A stretch of 64,000 bases of DNA from Austropuccinia psidii (GCA_023105745.1 JALGQZ010000013.1:24438605-24502604), one strand, 5' to 3'; positions 1-11,493 are shown, numbered from the stretch's first letter. Translations and numbers: made by a program. Notes: generated from the sequence alone by a model not told the origin.

Positions 1-78
1 GAAGATATCCATCAAATTACATGTATACAATGAATGATTTACAAAAATTATCATCTAAAAAGTTTTTGACAGCTATGT

Positions 79-1098
79 AGGACCACACATGAATCATTTG
101 AACGATTGGTTTCACAAATTCAAGATTATAATACTTTTCAAAACTCATCACAAAGCAAACAACACAATCCTGCCATCCAATTGGCTGTGGCATTATCAAG
201 GCTAGGATCAAATGGAAATGGGGCCGCTTTGGGAAAGATTGGAATGTTGTTTGGAATTAGCCATGGGGCTATTGTGTTGTACACTCAAAGAGTCATCCAG
301 ATTTTAATGAAGTTGAAGCAAAAAGTGATTGTGTGGCCAACGATAGAACAACAAAGAGAGATGTCTCAAATAATGCAGGCAGAAGGCTTCCCTGGGTTAG
401 CTGGGTTTATTGATGGGAATCTCATACCATTATCACAATGTCCCCCCAATGATGGTGAAGCCTATTTTGATTGCAAAAAGAGGTAAGATGTTGGATTTTT
501 ATTCTTTATTTCATTTTTACTGATTGTTCAAAATTAGGGCATTCTATGTCAATACAACTGGTTTGCGATATCAACAAACAGTTAACTGTTCTATATGTTG
601 GTTGTACTGAGTCACTTCATGATTCAACTGTCTATCAACATATGAAAATAGCACAAACAACTCAAGAGTTTTATGAAAAGGATCAGTACTTACTTGCTTA
701 TTCAGCATATGCAAGCTCTCCTTGGGTTTTTCCAGCATATAAGGGATCTGTAGCACAGAATGAAGACAGCCATTCTTTCAATTAATGTATAGCCAAATCA
801 AGTGTCGGAATAAAGCATGCAATTGGAATTTTGAAGGGGCGGTGGTTTTCTCTAAGGGAAATGCAAAATAAAATGAGGGATAATCATTAAATTGAATATT
901 TTGTTAGTTGGGTTGTTTCTTGCACTATTTTACATAATATGTTAGCACAAATTGGGGATGAATGGTTTGATATATATGAGTATTATGATCCACCACATGC
1001 AGAAAATATGCCCAATAATGAAATCGGGGAAGATGTGGTAAATATGCGTGAAAAAATTAAACTGATTACTTTGGAATGGAAAAATAGTCAGTTGTAAA
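79..1098 (+). pseudogene. PIF/Harbinger-type transposase (DDE_Tnp_4) remnant
   Basis: The reading resembles the nuclease of PIF/Harbinger DNA transposons, which cut and paste with a DDE RNase-H-fold domain. In order one sees a helix-turn-helix-like stretch (LGKIGMLFGISHGAIVLY), the first catalytic region (GFIDGN, about 405-420), the block SIQLVCDINKQ (about 550-580), the second region (LLAYSAYASSPWV, about 692-730), then KHAIGILKGRWFSLREMQ and SCTILHNMLAQIGDEW near the C-terminus. A likely intron starts at AG|GTAAGA (483) and ends at TTAG (537), but the downstream frame is then off by one. The second acidic residue, normally Asp before SAY, is Tyr. Stop codons follow at 784 and near 887. The N-terminus is missing or lies left of the window, since only decayed sequence is seen at 1-78. 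It is inactive. Confidence 0.8.
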
Positions 1099-1184
1099 TT
1101 TCATCAGGACCATTGATTTATGTACTTAATTTAATGGCATACAATGGAGTGGAGATGTTATTGGTAAAATAAAACTATTTAAAA

Positions 1185-2543
1185 TTAATATTTTTTAGTT
1201 CTTTTTTGATTCTGCATATTTCTTTCAAAGTACCCATTGACTTTTGAATTAATTTCGGTGGGTGTCATTTTCAAGAATTCGTCACCTACATTAAAAATTT
1301 TTTGGTTCATTTGAAAAGAAAATCCAAAATGAGTTATTTTGTCATTATTGATAATCTCTGGAGGAGGTTTTGTTGTATGATGAACCATTGTTGATGTCTT
1401 CCAAAGAATTTCCATGATGCCAGATTTTTTTGAAAAATCAATCTCCATTATCAATTTGGGGAAGTGCAAGCCATGTCCACAGGGGGTGAAGACAGTTGGA
1501 AGGGGATGGAAATATTTTTGTGAGACACAAAGGAAAATATACCATAAGTCCACAATTGAGATCATTCACATCTTGGTGTGGCTTATTGAAAAATCCATCT
1601 TGAGTGACAATAAAATTTGTAAATGATTTGAATTCTTCCCTTGGATTCGCAGAATACCATTCAAGTTGACTGAACTTTGGTAATTTGGCTGCTTCCATGA
1701 ATGACTGATTTTCATTTGCAGCTTATTTTGAAAAATGGGAGATTCTTGAGTAAACAAATTTTTCATATTTATGAAGGTTGGTCCATTGATTATTATCTGT
1801 TTCAATTTTATGAGGAGTTAAACCTGGTTTTCTGGAGTAAACACGTAAACATTTTGTAATTACTTAGCAATTATTAAGATAATAAGAAAAAAAGATCACA
1901 CACCTGCAGATTTGCCAGAGTCAGAACCAGAACAAAACCCAATACCTTTCATAATGCCACCTAGGAGTTGCTTGTTTGTTTTAATTTCTTGTTGATTTTG
2001 AGATAAGGACATTAATGTCATGATGAGGTTTTGGAGCAATTGAGAGTGGCCAGAAAAATTATCAAAAGGGGTTATTTCATATATGATGACAGGTAAAAAG
2101 GGCTTTTTGGTTTTATCAATGAGTAAATAAGGATTGGGTAGAGCTTTGAGTGATGGAAGTTTTAACCATGATGCAATGGCTGATTTCTTGTCAATTGAAA
2201 TGGTTGAAAAGTTCTTATATTATGTGTTTGAATGGCCAAGGTGAGACATGATTTGTTTTGAATCATTGATGTGTTGTCTTTGGCTTCAGGTGAGTTTTTT
2301 TTTAAAATTTGGTTTGGTATTATTATCATCATGATGTTCAATATTTGGTTTAGTCCTAACCATGACATCAAGAGGAGGAATAGTACATTCAACATCATTA
2401 AAATCATTCTGATGATGTGCTGAATCTGGTTTGGTCCTAACCATGACATTATCAGAATTATTTGAAGAGTGAGATGGAGGAGGAGGTTTTTTTTGAATTT
2501 CAAAGAAGAAGGAAGGGGGCTGAAATGGAATGACATTGCACAA
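1185..2543 (-). pseudogene. Tet-like 2OG-Fe(II) dioxygenase remnant
   Basis: Read on the minus strand, several frames join into one recognisable protein like the rust/basidiomycete Tet-like 2-oxoglutarate/Fe(II) oxygenases, relatives of enzymes that oxidise 5-methylcytosine. N-terminal low-complexity sequence contains two copies of an MVRTKP motif (about 2360-2450). Next comes SAIASWLKLPSLKALPNPYL running to KGIGFCSGSDSGKSAG (about 2195-1900), then a probable short intron. The core follows: SFTNFIVTQDGF and the metal-binding HxD (KPHQDVND, about 1540), a frameshift near 1500, then EIDFSKKSGIMEILW and the distal His (MVHHTTKP, about 1390). The Arg expected to bind 2-oxoglutarate appears as His (ITHFGFSF, about 1330). 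There is an in-frame TAA near 1728. Inactive as it stands. Family assignment is from memory of conserved blocks; the DNA substrate is inference. Confidence 0.6.
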
Positions 2544-2639
2544 TAAACCCTTACAAATAATCCTCCCCTATATCAACAAATAAATAAAAGGTAAAACAAG
2601 AATCAAAATAAAAAATCAATCATGGGTCAGTAATCATAA

Positions 2640-2985
2640 TCATCATAAGTTCAACATGATTATGATTTTTTTAAAAAAATAATCATCAGTGATTAGTGAT
2701 GATGATTATAAAAAAACAAGTTCAGAAATTATAATGATCAAAAAGGATAAAAAACAGAAACATAAGTTACAAATTATTATGATTTAAAAAAAAATCATCA
2801 TCAGTGATTCATGATGATGATGATAAAAAAAAAGAAAAAGAAAACAGGTCAGAATTCATAATGATCAAAAAAAAAAATCAAATAATAAAGATGATTATGA
2901 TTTAAAAAAAATATTCATCAGTGATTAATGATGATATGTTTAAAAAAAAACAAAAAAAAACATCAGTATTATATCATTCAAAAAA
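2640..2985. repeat. Three imperfect ~116-bp tandem repeats with hairpins
   Basis: The block CATCAGTGATT recurs at 2684, 2799 and 2916, giving a period of about 115-117 bp, with a weaker fourth start near 2959. Each unit has GATTATGATTT, an A-run, an inverted pair (ATCATCATCA against TGATGATGAT, with the loop GTGATTCA in unit 2), another A-rich run, and in units 1 and 2 the block ATAATGATCAAAAA. It lies just upstream of the Tet-like remnant, on that gene's promoter side. Confidence 0.75.
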
Positions 2986-3859
2986 AATAAAATAAAAATG
3001 ATTGGAATTGATTTGTAATCAATTTGGGAGGCCTTCCAAATTAATTCCAAATTGATTCAGATTTATTTGAGCCACCTAAGCCCTGGAGCCTCCCAGGGTG
3101 ATTGGGGTGGAGGGTTTTGGAGGTGGATGGTGATGGGTGCGGGTATATTGGAGGTGTATAAAATAAATAAAATAAAATTAAAAAAAATTGCCTATAAAAA
3201 AAAAGAAAAATCAGAATCAGGTGGACAAAAAAATTAGAGTTGTGAAATAAAAACAAGAAAAAATTACTTACCTGAATTCTAAAGGAAGATTAAATGTTTT
3301 TGGATAATCTCAAAAGAAGAGTGAGGGGTGAAAATAAAAAATAAGAAATTGAAATTAAAAATTAAAAATCAAAAATCAAAATTTCAAAATTAAAAGTTGA
3401 AACAATTCAAAATAAGAAACATATAGAAAAAGATGAAAGAATTAAAAAAATAAAACAACAAAATGACATTAAATACCATTTCAAAAAAAAGGAAAAAAGT
3501 CCTCATCAACTTTTATTTGGCAAAAAATCCAAAATAAAGGAACTATGGTGGGAGCCAGCAATTTCATTTTGAACAGATTTCACATAAAGTCTTGATGCAA
3601 AGCTTTCCCAAAATTTCAATCAAATTTCATGACATAAGATCAATTGCAAGTTGGTGCCCCAATTGTGCATAAACATTGAATTTTCAATTTGGTAATAAAG
3701 TGCAGTTAGGTTTCATTAAATAAGATTGATAATTAAACATAAACATCAGTTTGATTTAACAAATCACCACATATAAAATGATCACATGATGTATACCTAA
3801 TATGTTATTTCTTATTGATTAATGTCAGAATGCGTTCCAGCTCCGCAATTGGCCTGCTT
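2986..3859. other. Non-coding spacer
   Basis: No convincing gene. The stretch is AT-rich and polypurine-like on the plus strand (many AAAATTAAAAATC repeats around 3340-3480), except for a short GC-richer patch at 3070-3140. A short TGGTGCCCC string at 3652 resembles the primer site seen later at 43,202, but no LTR end adjoins it. Confidence 0.5.
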
Positions 3860-5170
3860 GATGACAATGCCACTATAGTGAGATCCATCTGGAATTGATT
3901 TCCCTTAAATTCCAATTCCCAATTCCACTTTTCTTTTTAAAATTCATATTTCTTTGTATGTTTCTTCTCCTAAAACTGAATTTTATTTTGCAACTTGACT
4001 TCTTCAAACAATTTCTTTTCCATGTTGCTTGCTTTCTCTTCATTCCACCTCTCCCTGCCCCATTCCAAATGAGCATTTTCATTGGTTTCACAGGCTACAA
4101 ATCATGCATTTTGTCAATAGGATTGATCAGAGTAACCATAAATCCAAAACATACCCTTTTTCTGCGATTCAAGCAAATTTGCATATGTTGGTGCAAACAT
4201 ATCCATCAGCATTTTCCTAAAACCACTGTTGTTATTCAAGTTGGATGTCAATGCTTGATTACGCTTTTGTGTTGAATGTGTGATGGATTTACTTTTCTGG
4301 TCAAAGGAGAAATAATCAACAATGGATTTCATAAGTATCAGGCTTAAACATACCTACTGATTCATCTTGAAGGTTTTCCACTGGAACCAAGTCATCTTTA
4401 TCATGAAGCAAAGGAACCAGATTGAGTGGTGATTCCAACCCATTGATTTCCTTTAAAAAGCAAATGAGGATTAATTATTGCAGGTAAAAAAGGAAGAGAT
4501 GATAACTTACCTCATCAAGCAAAACATCAACATCATCATCACCATTGAAGCTGTCTTCTTCTTGTGAATCATAGCTTACAATGGGAGTGACATTGGGCTT
4601 GTGGCCAAAGAGAACATCAATTTAAGAATAGCAAGGACACATACTTTCAAGCTTTTCACTTATTGATTTGATTCCTTTACTCTCATCTTCTTCTGTTATT
4701 CCAGCCCCAGTTAAATTTTTTAATTTTTTTGCTGCCATATACTTCTTTTTATATGTTCACCATTGATCTTGGATGCTGCTTGAGCTAAGGTTTGGGAAAT
4801 TTTGTGGTTTTTTGTTGACTTCAATGGCCATAAGCTGAAATCCATTTATCTTTGGTGAAGGAGGTCTTCCAATAGATGTTGAACCACTAGTACCAAAACA
4901 TGAATCAAAATTGGATTTTACTGAAAGCCAATTAATTATGGTTAAATAATCTGTACATATTAAGTGACCTGATGGATGCAGCAGGCAAGAGGTGATCTTC
5001 ATATCTGACTTGATGTGTCTTTCTTTGGAACGAGGCATTATAATATGGATGAAGAAGTATAAATGGACTGTAAGCTGTTTGGTCAGATTGTCCAAAATGG
5101 AGTTTAGAAGAATATGTTGTACAGGTATGAATTGTGAGTACTCATTTGGGTTAGGCTTCAAGCTCAAATA
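3860..5170 (-). pseudogene. SANT/Myb-like protein with charged C-terminal tail, remnant
   Basis: The minus-strand reading starts near 5167 and gives TDYLTIINWLSVKSNFDSCF, then GRPPSPKINGFQLMAIEV, then QW-stop-TYKKKYMAAKKL (about 4770-4715), and EKLESMCPCYS, GHKPNV and an acidic stretch. A clean intron lies at 4451-4510 (donor GTAAGT, acceptor AAAG). Past it come IVDYFSF and MLMDMFAPTYANLLESQ, then a very Lys/Arg/Glu-rich tail broken by stops. This layout (SANT/trihelix-like head, acidic linker, charged, probably coiled-coil tail) matches a lineage-specific repeated family I recall from rusts; PIF/Harbinger elements typically carry a Myb/SANT-like accessory protein. A TAG falls at the conserved Trp-Thr junction near 4755. 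A second copy is split between 35.6 and 57.5 kb. Confidence 0.55.
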
Positions 5171-5320
5171 CCAGATGCATGGGATTTGGTCAAAATACCA
5201 GGGGACTCAGTTAAAATGCCATGTGATTTACACATAAAAAACCCAGGATTTAGTGCTGGGATTTGGGTTCCAAATCCCGTGTTATTCTAAGGCGGGATTT
5301 GGTGACTTTGACATCCCCTA
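5171..5320. repeat. Possible transposon end with GGGATTTGG motifs
   Basis: GGGATTTGG occurs directly at 5181-5189, 5258-5266 and 5294-5302, and inverted (CCAAATCCC) at 5270-5278. The middle pair forms a hairpin with a 3-nt loop. The segment is upstream of the SANT-like gene start. The second SANT-like copy also has CCAAATCCC and a similar TTTTAACTGAG block upstream (35,523-35,582). This suggests a conserved terminal or subterminal part of the element that carries the gene. Confidence 0.45.
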
Positions 5321-5844
5321 ATATGCTTTTAATGGAAAGATATAATAAAAAATTTAATATTATTTTATTTCTATTATAATTATTTCAATAAAGGATATAA
5401 TTAAAATGAGTAAAATTTTCTTAATTATAAAGAAAAAAAGAAGAAATATAATTGAAAGCTAAACAAAAATATTTGAGGAATATCAATTCTAAATAATAAT
5501 GATGAAAAAAAGGTAATTCATAAATAAAAAAAAACTAAAGAATATCTCGAAAAAAATTAAATCTCTCCTAAAATTAAGATCCACTTTAATTTAAAATAAT
5601 AATTGATAAAAGCTCAATTTAAAAGGAATTTTTTTTCCAAAAAAGAAATATTTTTTTAGTTAATTCAATTAATTTATAATTTACTGAGGAAGGTTTTCTT
5701 ATTTCAGTCTTATAATTAAAAAGTTTTGCTTTTTCACAAAGACTTAAAAAATTCAAAACTAAATATATCTTGATATATATTTCTATTTCTTGAGTTTTAT
5801 ACCTTATTTCATTTTTTAAAATTGATTCAAAATTAATATTTTTA
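5321..5844. other. AT-rich spacer
   Basis: No gene or repeat recognised. It is very AT-rich with scattered A-runs, and lies between the putative Harbinger end and the MULE terminus. Confidence 0.6.
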
Positions 5845-7830
5845 GGGTGTTGTTAAACACACATAAGCCCTTCTACTTTTTTATCAATTTAGGACCAAAA
5901 CACATAAGTTCCCTTTTAAAAACAAACCTCAGGCTTAGTTTTGAGGATTTTTGTTATTTTTTTTTGAAATATTTTTTCCAACTTGGGATGTCAAGATCCC
6001 GATTTGTTTTTAATTTTATTTTACCAAATTTTTCCAATTTGGCCAATTTGGAAAAATGGCCTATTTTTTTAAAAAAAATTCATGCAAAATTTTTCCACCT
6101 TGAGAATCAAAACCCAGAAGCCCATGATTTTGAGAATTGTTTTTGTTGGGAAAAGTGAAGGCCCAAAAAGATGTGTATTTTTCAATTTTTTTTATTTTGG
6201 AATATGACTATTTTTAAAAACAAAAGTTCCACATGTTTGATAAAAAATGAGACTGAGGTGGGATTCAAACAATAAATAGGAATGAGCAGAGGGATAATTG
6301 GCATAAACTGTATATACAAAAAAATAAATCAGAATCAACCTTCAAAATAGGGGGTTTTTTCTGAGGGGAGAGGAAGTTCAGAAAAATATAGCATCCTGTA
6401 TTTCTTGAATTTATATTCCCACCTCAGGGCTTGTGGTTGGGCATAAAATTCCAAATTCATAGTGTTGGGGGGGGGGAAAGGGTAAAATTTTGAAATAATG
6501 ATATCCAATGGAACAAAATGAGAACAGCTATCCAGAAAAAAATGAAAATTGGTGGATTGTCATTTGGAGGACAGAAATAAGGAAAAAAAGGAAAATATTA
6601 AACTGTGGAATAAAAGAAAACTGGTCTTTGATACTTATTTTCAATTTTATACCCCATATCAGGAATGGGCATCCACTTGCTCTTTGAAGCCTGGCCAACC
6701 TCTTCATACCACTCAATTCTATCCAAATAGTAGGATACTGAGGGTACCAAAGTGTTCATGGCTTCATAAACGTCTTTATTTTTGAATTTCTTCAGACAAG
6801 TCCTCTCTGACATCAGCCCATTGATCTTGAGTCTTGTAAATGTAATGGGATAATTTTCTTAGCCACAGTTTCCATCACCCTGGACATTAATTGGATTGAA
6901 AGTGTATTTCAATATAGACTTTGGCAAGTCTTCTGAGCCAGGTACCTGATAAAAATAGGTCAAAAAATGTATAAATATCAAAATAAACAAAAAATGTAAA
7001 TTTAAAATGAATCAGAGACTCACAAAGAGCTTGGAGCATTCATCACTTGTGTGATAATTGATTTGGCAATGCTCACAGGTCAAGTAAATTGCATCATATA
7101 TCTTCAAAGTTGTTGCAGGCTTGTGAAACTTTCTTTGTGAGGTTCTGCTATTCTTGACCAATTTTATGGTCCTTCTTAGGGTGACTCCTGATTTGCCATA
7201 TTAATCTAATTCAGTTTCTGAAGGTAATGAATATGATTAAATCATTTATTTTTGGAAATGAGGCCTCAGAATCTTTAGATGATCCCATTTCCATAATTTT
7301 TGGGGGTGCAATTGACTGTGATCTTGAGGTTGTTGTGCTGGTCAATTTTGATTGGGGTCTTCCTCTTCTCTTGGATTGACTTTCAATTATTTAAAATTTT
7401 GAGGGATCTATTTTATTTTTAGTTTTTAATCCTTGAGATCTTCCATGGATATTTTTGAAGACTAGTTGGTGTTCATAATATTCTTGATCCACTTGACTCT
7501 TGGGAGCTTGATCAAAAGGAACTTTTACAGTCAAAACATCTTGAAAATTCTGAAGAATTGGGGTGATTTCTGCAATTGGTCTTTGAAAAATGCATTCCAC
7601 AATATCTTCAAAGATTCTTTTGGATTCATTATTTCTTTCTTTATCAACACTTTAATCACCGCCTTGATAGCCAGTATGAGAAGAATATGACTAAGAAAAA
7701 AAGTTCATATGACAAAAGCTTAGAAATTGAAGATCAACTAATCTTCAAAGGTAAACTCAAATTCCACTGAGGATGGAATTCTGATATCTTGAGCCCTTGG
7801 TGCTTGTAAAATGCCTGTTTTCTCCTTTTC
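5845..7830 (-). pseudogene. Truncated MULE-OTU transposon (3' part)
   Basis: This is a decayed second copy of the element at 50.2-54.5 kb. The left end begins GGGTGTTGTTAAAC at 5845, matching that element's terminus. Minus-strand translation gives, in gene order, ISEFHPQWNL (about 7770), the linker PKSQVDQEYYEHQL (about 7470), KPATTLKIYDAIYLTCEH (about 7090), the OTU core QGDGNCG followed directly by a stop (about 6870), YEAMNTLVPSVSYYLDRIEW (about 6740), SKWMPIPDMG, RPVFFYST, and the end of the reading near 6340. The transposase core is missing: homology stops near 7830, where a retroelement gag begins. Many stops and frameshifts; inactive. Confidence 0.8.
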
Positions 7831-8440
7831 TTGCCAATGCTCCATTGAAAAAGGTCTTTGAGGATTTGGTGGAGCTGAAGAACTTGATCCATATCATTGC
7901 ATTCCTGTGGTTTGAGGTTTTTGTTGATTTGGAAAGTAAATTTCAGAGTGGGTATGATTTCCCTCAATTTCTTGACATCCACCACTGTGTCCAAGGTGTC
8001 CTCTTCCAGGTATTCTGGTTCTGAACAAGCCTTCTCTGTCCTCTGGCTGGTTCCTTAGTATGCCAAGGTTACTGAGGTGTACAGGTGACATATCAGTATT
8101 TGCAAGCAGTCAACAACTTAATGTTCTTAGGGTATTTACCTTTGAATGTTCCTTGTAAAAATTTATTGTCTACTGATTTGGGAAATTTGCCTTTAGAGGT
8201 TACAACTGGGTTAATTATTGTAATCTTTCCTGTACAAGTGATTAAGGTTGGTTTACCTTGTATTGATTCAGAGGTTTGTGGTTTTCTACTTCTATGGGTG
8301 GCAATTGGTGTCCACCTCTTTGCTTTAATGAGGCCTTCACTGTTCCTCTTTCCCTTGCCCTTGCTGCCCTCTGGTTCTGAGGGTGTCACTGGTGTGTTGG
8401 CCTGTGACTGGGTCTCAAGTGGTATGTAGTTTTCTTCCAC
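7831..8440 (-). pseudogene. Family-A gag, N-terminal part (second copy)
   Basis: An open frame from 8440 to 8093 encodes 115 residues starting MEENYIPLETQSQANTPVTP, with a Lys/Arg-rich middle. I recognise this as the start of an A. psidii-type retroelement gag. Beyond the stop, further gag sequence can be read in other frames: QRTEKACSEPEYLEEDTLDT (about 8050-7990), then REIIPTLKFTFQINKNL and DMDQVLQLHQILKDLFQW, ending near 7830 where MULE sequence starts. Gag forms the particle that packages element RNA. The break into two frames and the missing C-terminus make it non-functional. Confidence 0.7.
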
Positions 8441-9352
8441 TGAATCAAACAGGAAAAGAGGGCTTAATGTCAGTTAAGACTTCTTAAAATTCTGTTTGCA
8501 CATCCAAAAATGGCCTCTTGGCTTGTATGTTAATACAATATGCCCTGGTATAATGAAAGTGTAATTGAATTAACAATTTCACATCAGAAATACAGCTTAC
8601 AGATATCTGGTACACTGTTTGTATGCCAGTATCTCACAGAATAACTTGTAATTAGCAAGTATAATCTGACAAAAAGTGGTATGTAAGAGGGTAATTGAAT
8701 TAACAATACACCCAACCATGCCTCTACTGTTGGTTTTACAGTAAGAGGTGTCCTCATATCAGTATTTGCAAGCAGTCAACAACTTAATGTTCTTAGGGTA
8801 TTTACCTTTGACTGTTCCTTGTACAATTTTATTGTCTACTGATTTGGGAAATTTGCCTTTAGAGGTTACAACTGGGTTAATTATTGTAATCTTTCCTGTA
8901 CAAGTGATTAAGGTTGGTTTACCTTGTATTGATTCAGAGGTTTGTGGTTTTCTACTTCTATGGGTTGCAATTGGTGTCCACCTCTTTGCTTTAATGAGGC
9001 CTTCACTGTTCCTCTTTCCCTTGCCCTTGCTGCCCTCTGGTTCTGAGGGTGTCACTGGTATGTTGGCCTGTGACTGGGTTTCAAGTGGTATGAAATTTTC
9101 TTCCACTGAATCAACCAGGAAAAGAAGGGCTTATTTTCAGTTGAGACTTCTTAAAATGCTGTTTTCACATCTAAGAATGGCCTCTGGGAAATATATTTCT
9201 ATATTTTACCCTTGTATTATGACAGTGAAATTGAAATTATCAATTACACGTCCAAAGATACAGCTTGTGGATTTCTGGTACATTGTTTGTATATCAGTAT
9301 CTCACAGATTTACTTTTAATTAACAAGTGTAATCTAGAAGTGGTTATGTAAA
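8093..9352 (-). repeat. ~666-bp tandem duplication of leader plus gag start
   Basis: Positions 8093-8690 repeat at 8759-9352 with scattered mismatches. The unit also includes a ~65-bp leader block (8690-8756) whose counterpart lies at 11,494-11,570, now separated by the solo LTR. The gag starts are 666 bp apart. The duplication therefore predates the solo LTR insertion. Confidence 0.8.
8759..9106 (-). pseudogene. Family-A gag, duplicated N-terminal 115 codons
   Basis: An open frame almost identical to 8093-8440, with the same length, start (MEENFIPLETQ) and end (LLTACKY). It differs at only a few residues (for example Ile for Thr after SQAN, and IVQGTV for FLQGTF). It stops where the tandem duplication joins back to leader sequence, so it is a truncated duplicate rather than a separate gene. 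The element's leader, broken by the solo LTR at 9353-11,493, lies upstream. Confidence 0.75.
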
Positions 9353-11493
9353 TGTAAGGTTTGTGTATGAAACTCTTGATAATAGTAACAATATCAAGAG
9401 TAATATGACTGTCCTCAGTAGAACAATATAATATAATAAAGTATTTTGGCCACAAATTTAAATATAATTATATATAAAAAATAAATTTAATTATCATTAT
9501 ATAAATTAATAATAATAAAAATATAATAATTATACTAAATTATAATTATTCTATTATTGTTATAGTAACTGACAATTATAACAATAAGAAGAGTAAAGCT
9601 CTTGATGAGAAAATCACACATGGAAAATATAAATATTTAACCAATTATAGATAATATATAAGTATTATTTATAAAAGAATTAAAACACACACTGTGAAAG
9701 AATAATTTTTATAGAAAAATTCTACATAAAAAAAGATATAGAATTTTCATAAAAAACTTACTTATAATATAAATTTAATACAACAAGTCAAATAAAACCG
9801 TTATTATATTAAATAATTTTTATAAGTTAAAAACATGCCAAAAATCAATATTTTAAAAGATAAAACAGCTTTTTATAATAAAAATGTTATTAAAGCGCTT
9901 TTGAGAGTAATTTGTGGATTTTCAAAGATATTTTAAAGACAATAATTTTATAAAATAAAAGATATTATAGGTGATTACAACAATAATCCAATTTCTATTA
10001 TTTCAATTCTTTAATTAAAGATTTATAAAGAATAAAATACTTAAGAAATATTTCAATATTAAGATTCTATATATAATAAAACTTTACCAGTTTAAATGTC
10101 TAATATGATTGGATTGATAATTGATGATGGACAAAAACAGTGATGAAAAGACTCTTTTTATGTCTGCATAGCAGCTCTCATGATTCATGATGAATATAGA
10201 GGGAGTTCTCAGGTAAAAACTGAAAACCCATGCTTAAAAATAAGGTTCTTAACTTAAGGTAACTTATTTCTAATTCCAATTTAAAGTTACCAGTGTTATT
10301 CTTAACTCCAAGTAACTTTAATTCTCACTCAAGTTCATTATTTTAAGTTTTGATATAGAATGAGCTTATGTATATTAAATTTAATCACATGAACAACTTA
10401 AAAATAGAGTTTCAAGCAGAAATCTCTTAAACTCAATTTTGAATTAATTTTGAAAGAAATCTTAATTTTCTTTAAGTATAATTAAAAGAGTAAATTTCCA
10501 GGCTAATTAACCAGTAAAGCTGTTTATAAAAGATACTTCAAATTTAATTTACATGTGGATAATATCAAATTGTAAGCTGTGTGAAATGTTCAAGCAAATC
10601 CATTAAGAATGCGATTTTTAATGAATTTTTGAAGTTATTACTATTTTTCCACATAAAATAGCAATACACACTAAACCTTAACTTTTGATAAGGTTTTAAT
10701 GCTTGTAACATTAAAGTTTTAAGCTTATTTAAGCTTTTACAGCTCTCAAAGATTTAATTTCAAGCCTGCATATTGGGATTTACCCTTTGGCAGCTTGAAA
10801 TTCCTGTCCAAATTGGGATAAAACCAGTTTAAACTTTAAGGTTGGATCAAATTCTAATCTTAAAGCTTAAATAAGGTTGAAAATCCTCCAATACAGGTGG
10901 GAAACTTTAATTGAATCCTTGCATATTTAAAAATTTGGGTACCCCAGCTCTGTTTGGTCTGTTTCCTTTGTCCCACCTTTTTGTGTGGATTTTGCCCTTT
11001 TATTTATTTAAAGCCATACTATGGCCTTAAACACTTTTGGATTGATCTCATGCAGGATTTACATTCTGTATGGAAAATACTTAGCCAATTCAGTAAATAT
11101 ACACAACACCTTAATTTTAACTAAAATTTTGGTAAGTTTGCATAAACTTTATGCAACTTTAAATTTAAGCTTATTTAAGCTTAAATTTAACAATTTTGAA
11201 AAAAAATGTTAAAAAAGTTACATTAGTACTCTGAGATTCTTAAATCTTCCAATAACATAAGAAATAAGCCGTTTTGGGTATAACACCCTATGGGTGTACC
11301 CTAGGTCAATTTTGGTGTAGAATCCAAAAATGACATAATATTTATAGGTTTGTTTATACCAAAAAAAGTAATACTTATTTTCTGTTATTTTTCATTTCAA
11401 ATTCAATGAAAAAGTCTTTTGAAGACTAAACCAGCTGTATATAAAATTATTTGTGGCCTTATGGGTATGTTATACATACCTCACAGGCTCACA
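9353..11493 (-). mobile_element. Solo family-B LTR
   Basis: It begins (minus strand) TGTGAGCCTGTGAGG at 11,493 and ends CAAACCTTACA at 9353, giving TG...CA termini and 2141 bp. It is flanked by a perfect 5-bp target duplication GTAAA (9348-9352 and 11,494-11,498). The empty site is visible in the tandem copy near 8685, where leader sequence runs through without an LTR. Related LTRs are at 18,706-20,318, 28,282-30,342 and 57,650-59,584. A short open frame at 11,021-11,212 is inside the LTR and is not a gene. Confidence 0.85.

Noticed and set aside
2640..2985. CRISPR-like array
   Set aside because: Only three diverged long units without uniform short repeats and unique spacers, in a eukaryotic context.
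3640..3670. A family-C element start at TGGTGCCCC (3652)
   Set aside because: No LTR end (CCCACA) adjoins it and no gag follows.
8085..9323. Plus-strand open frames of 114 and 191 codons
   Set aside because: Antisense to the two gag copies; the minus-strand frames match a known gag.
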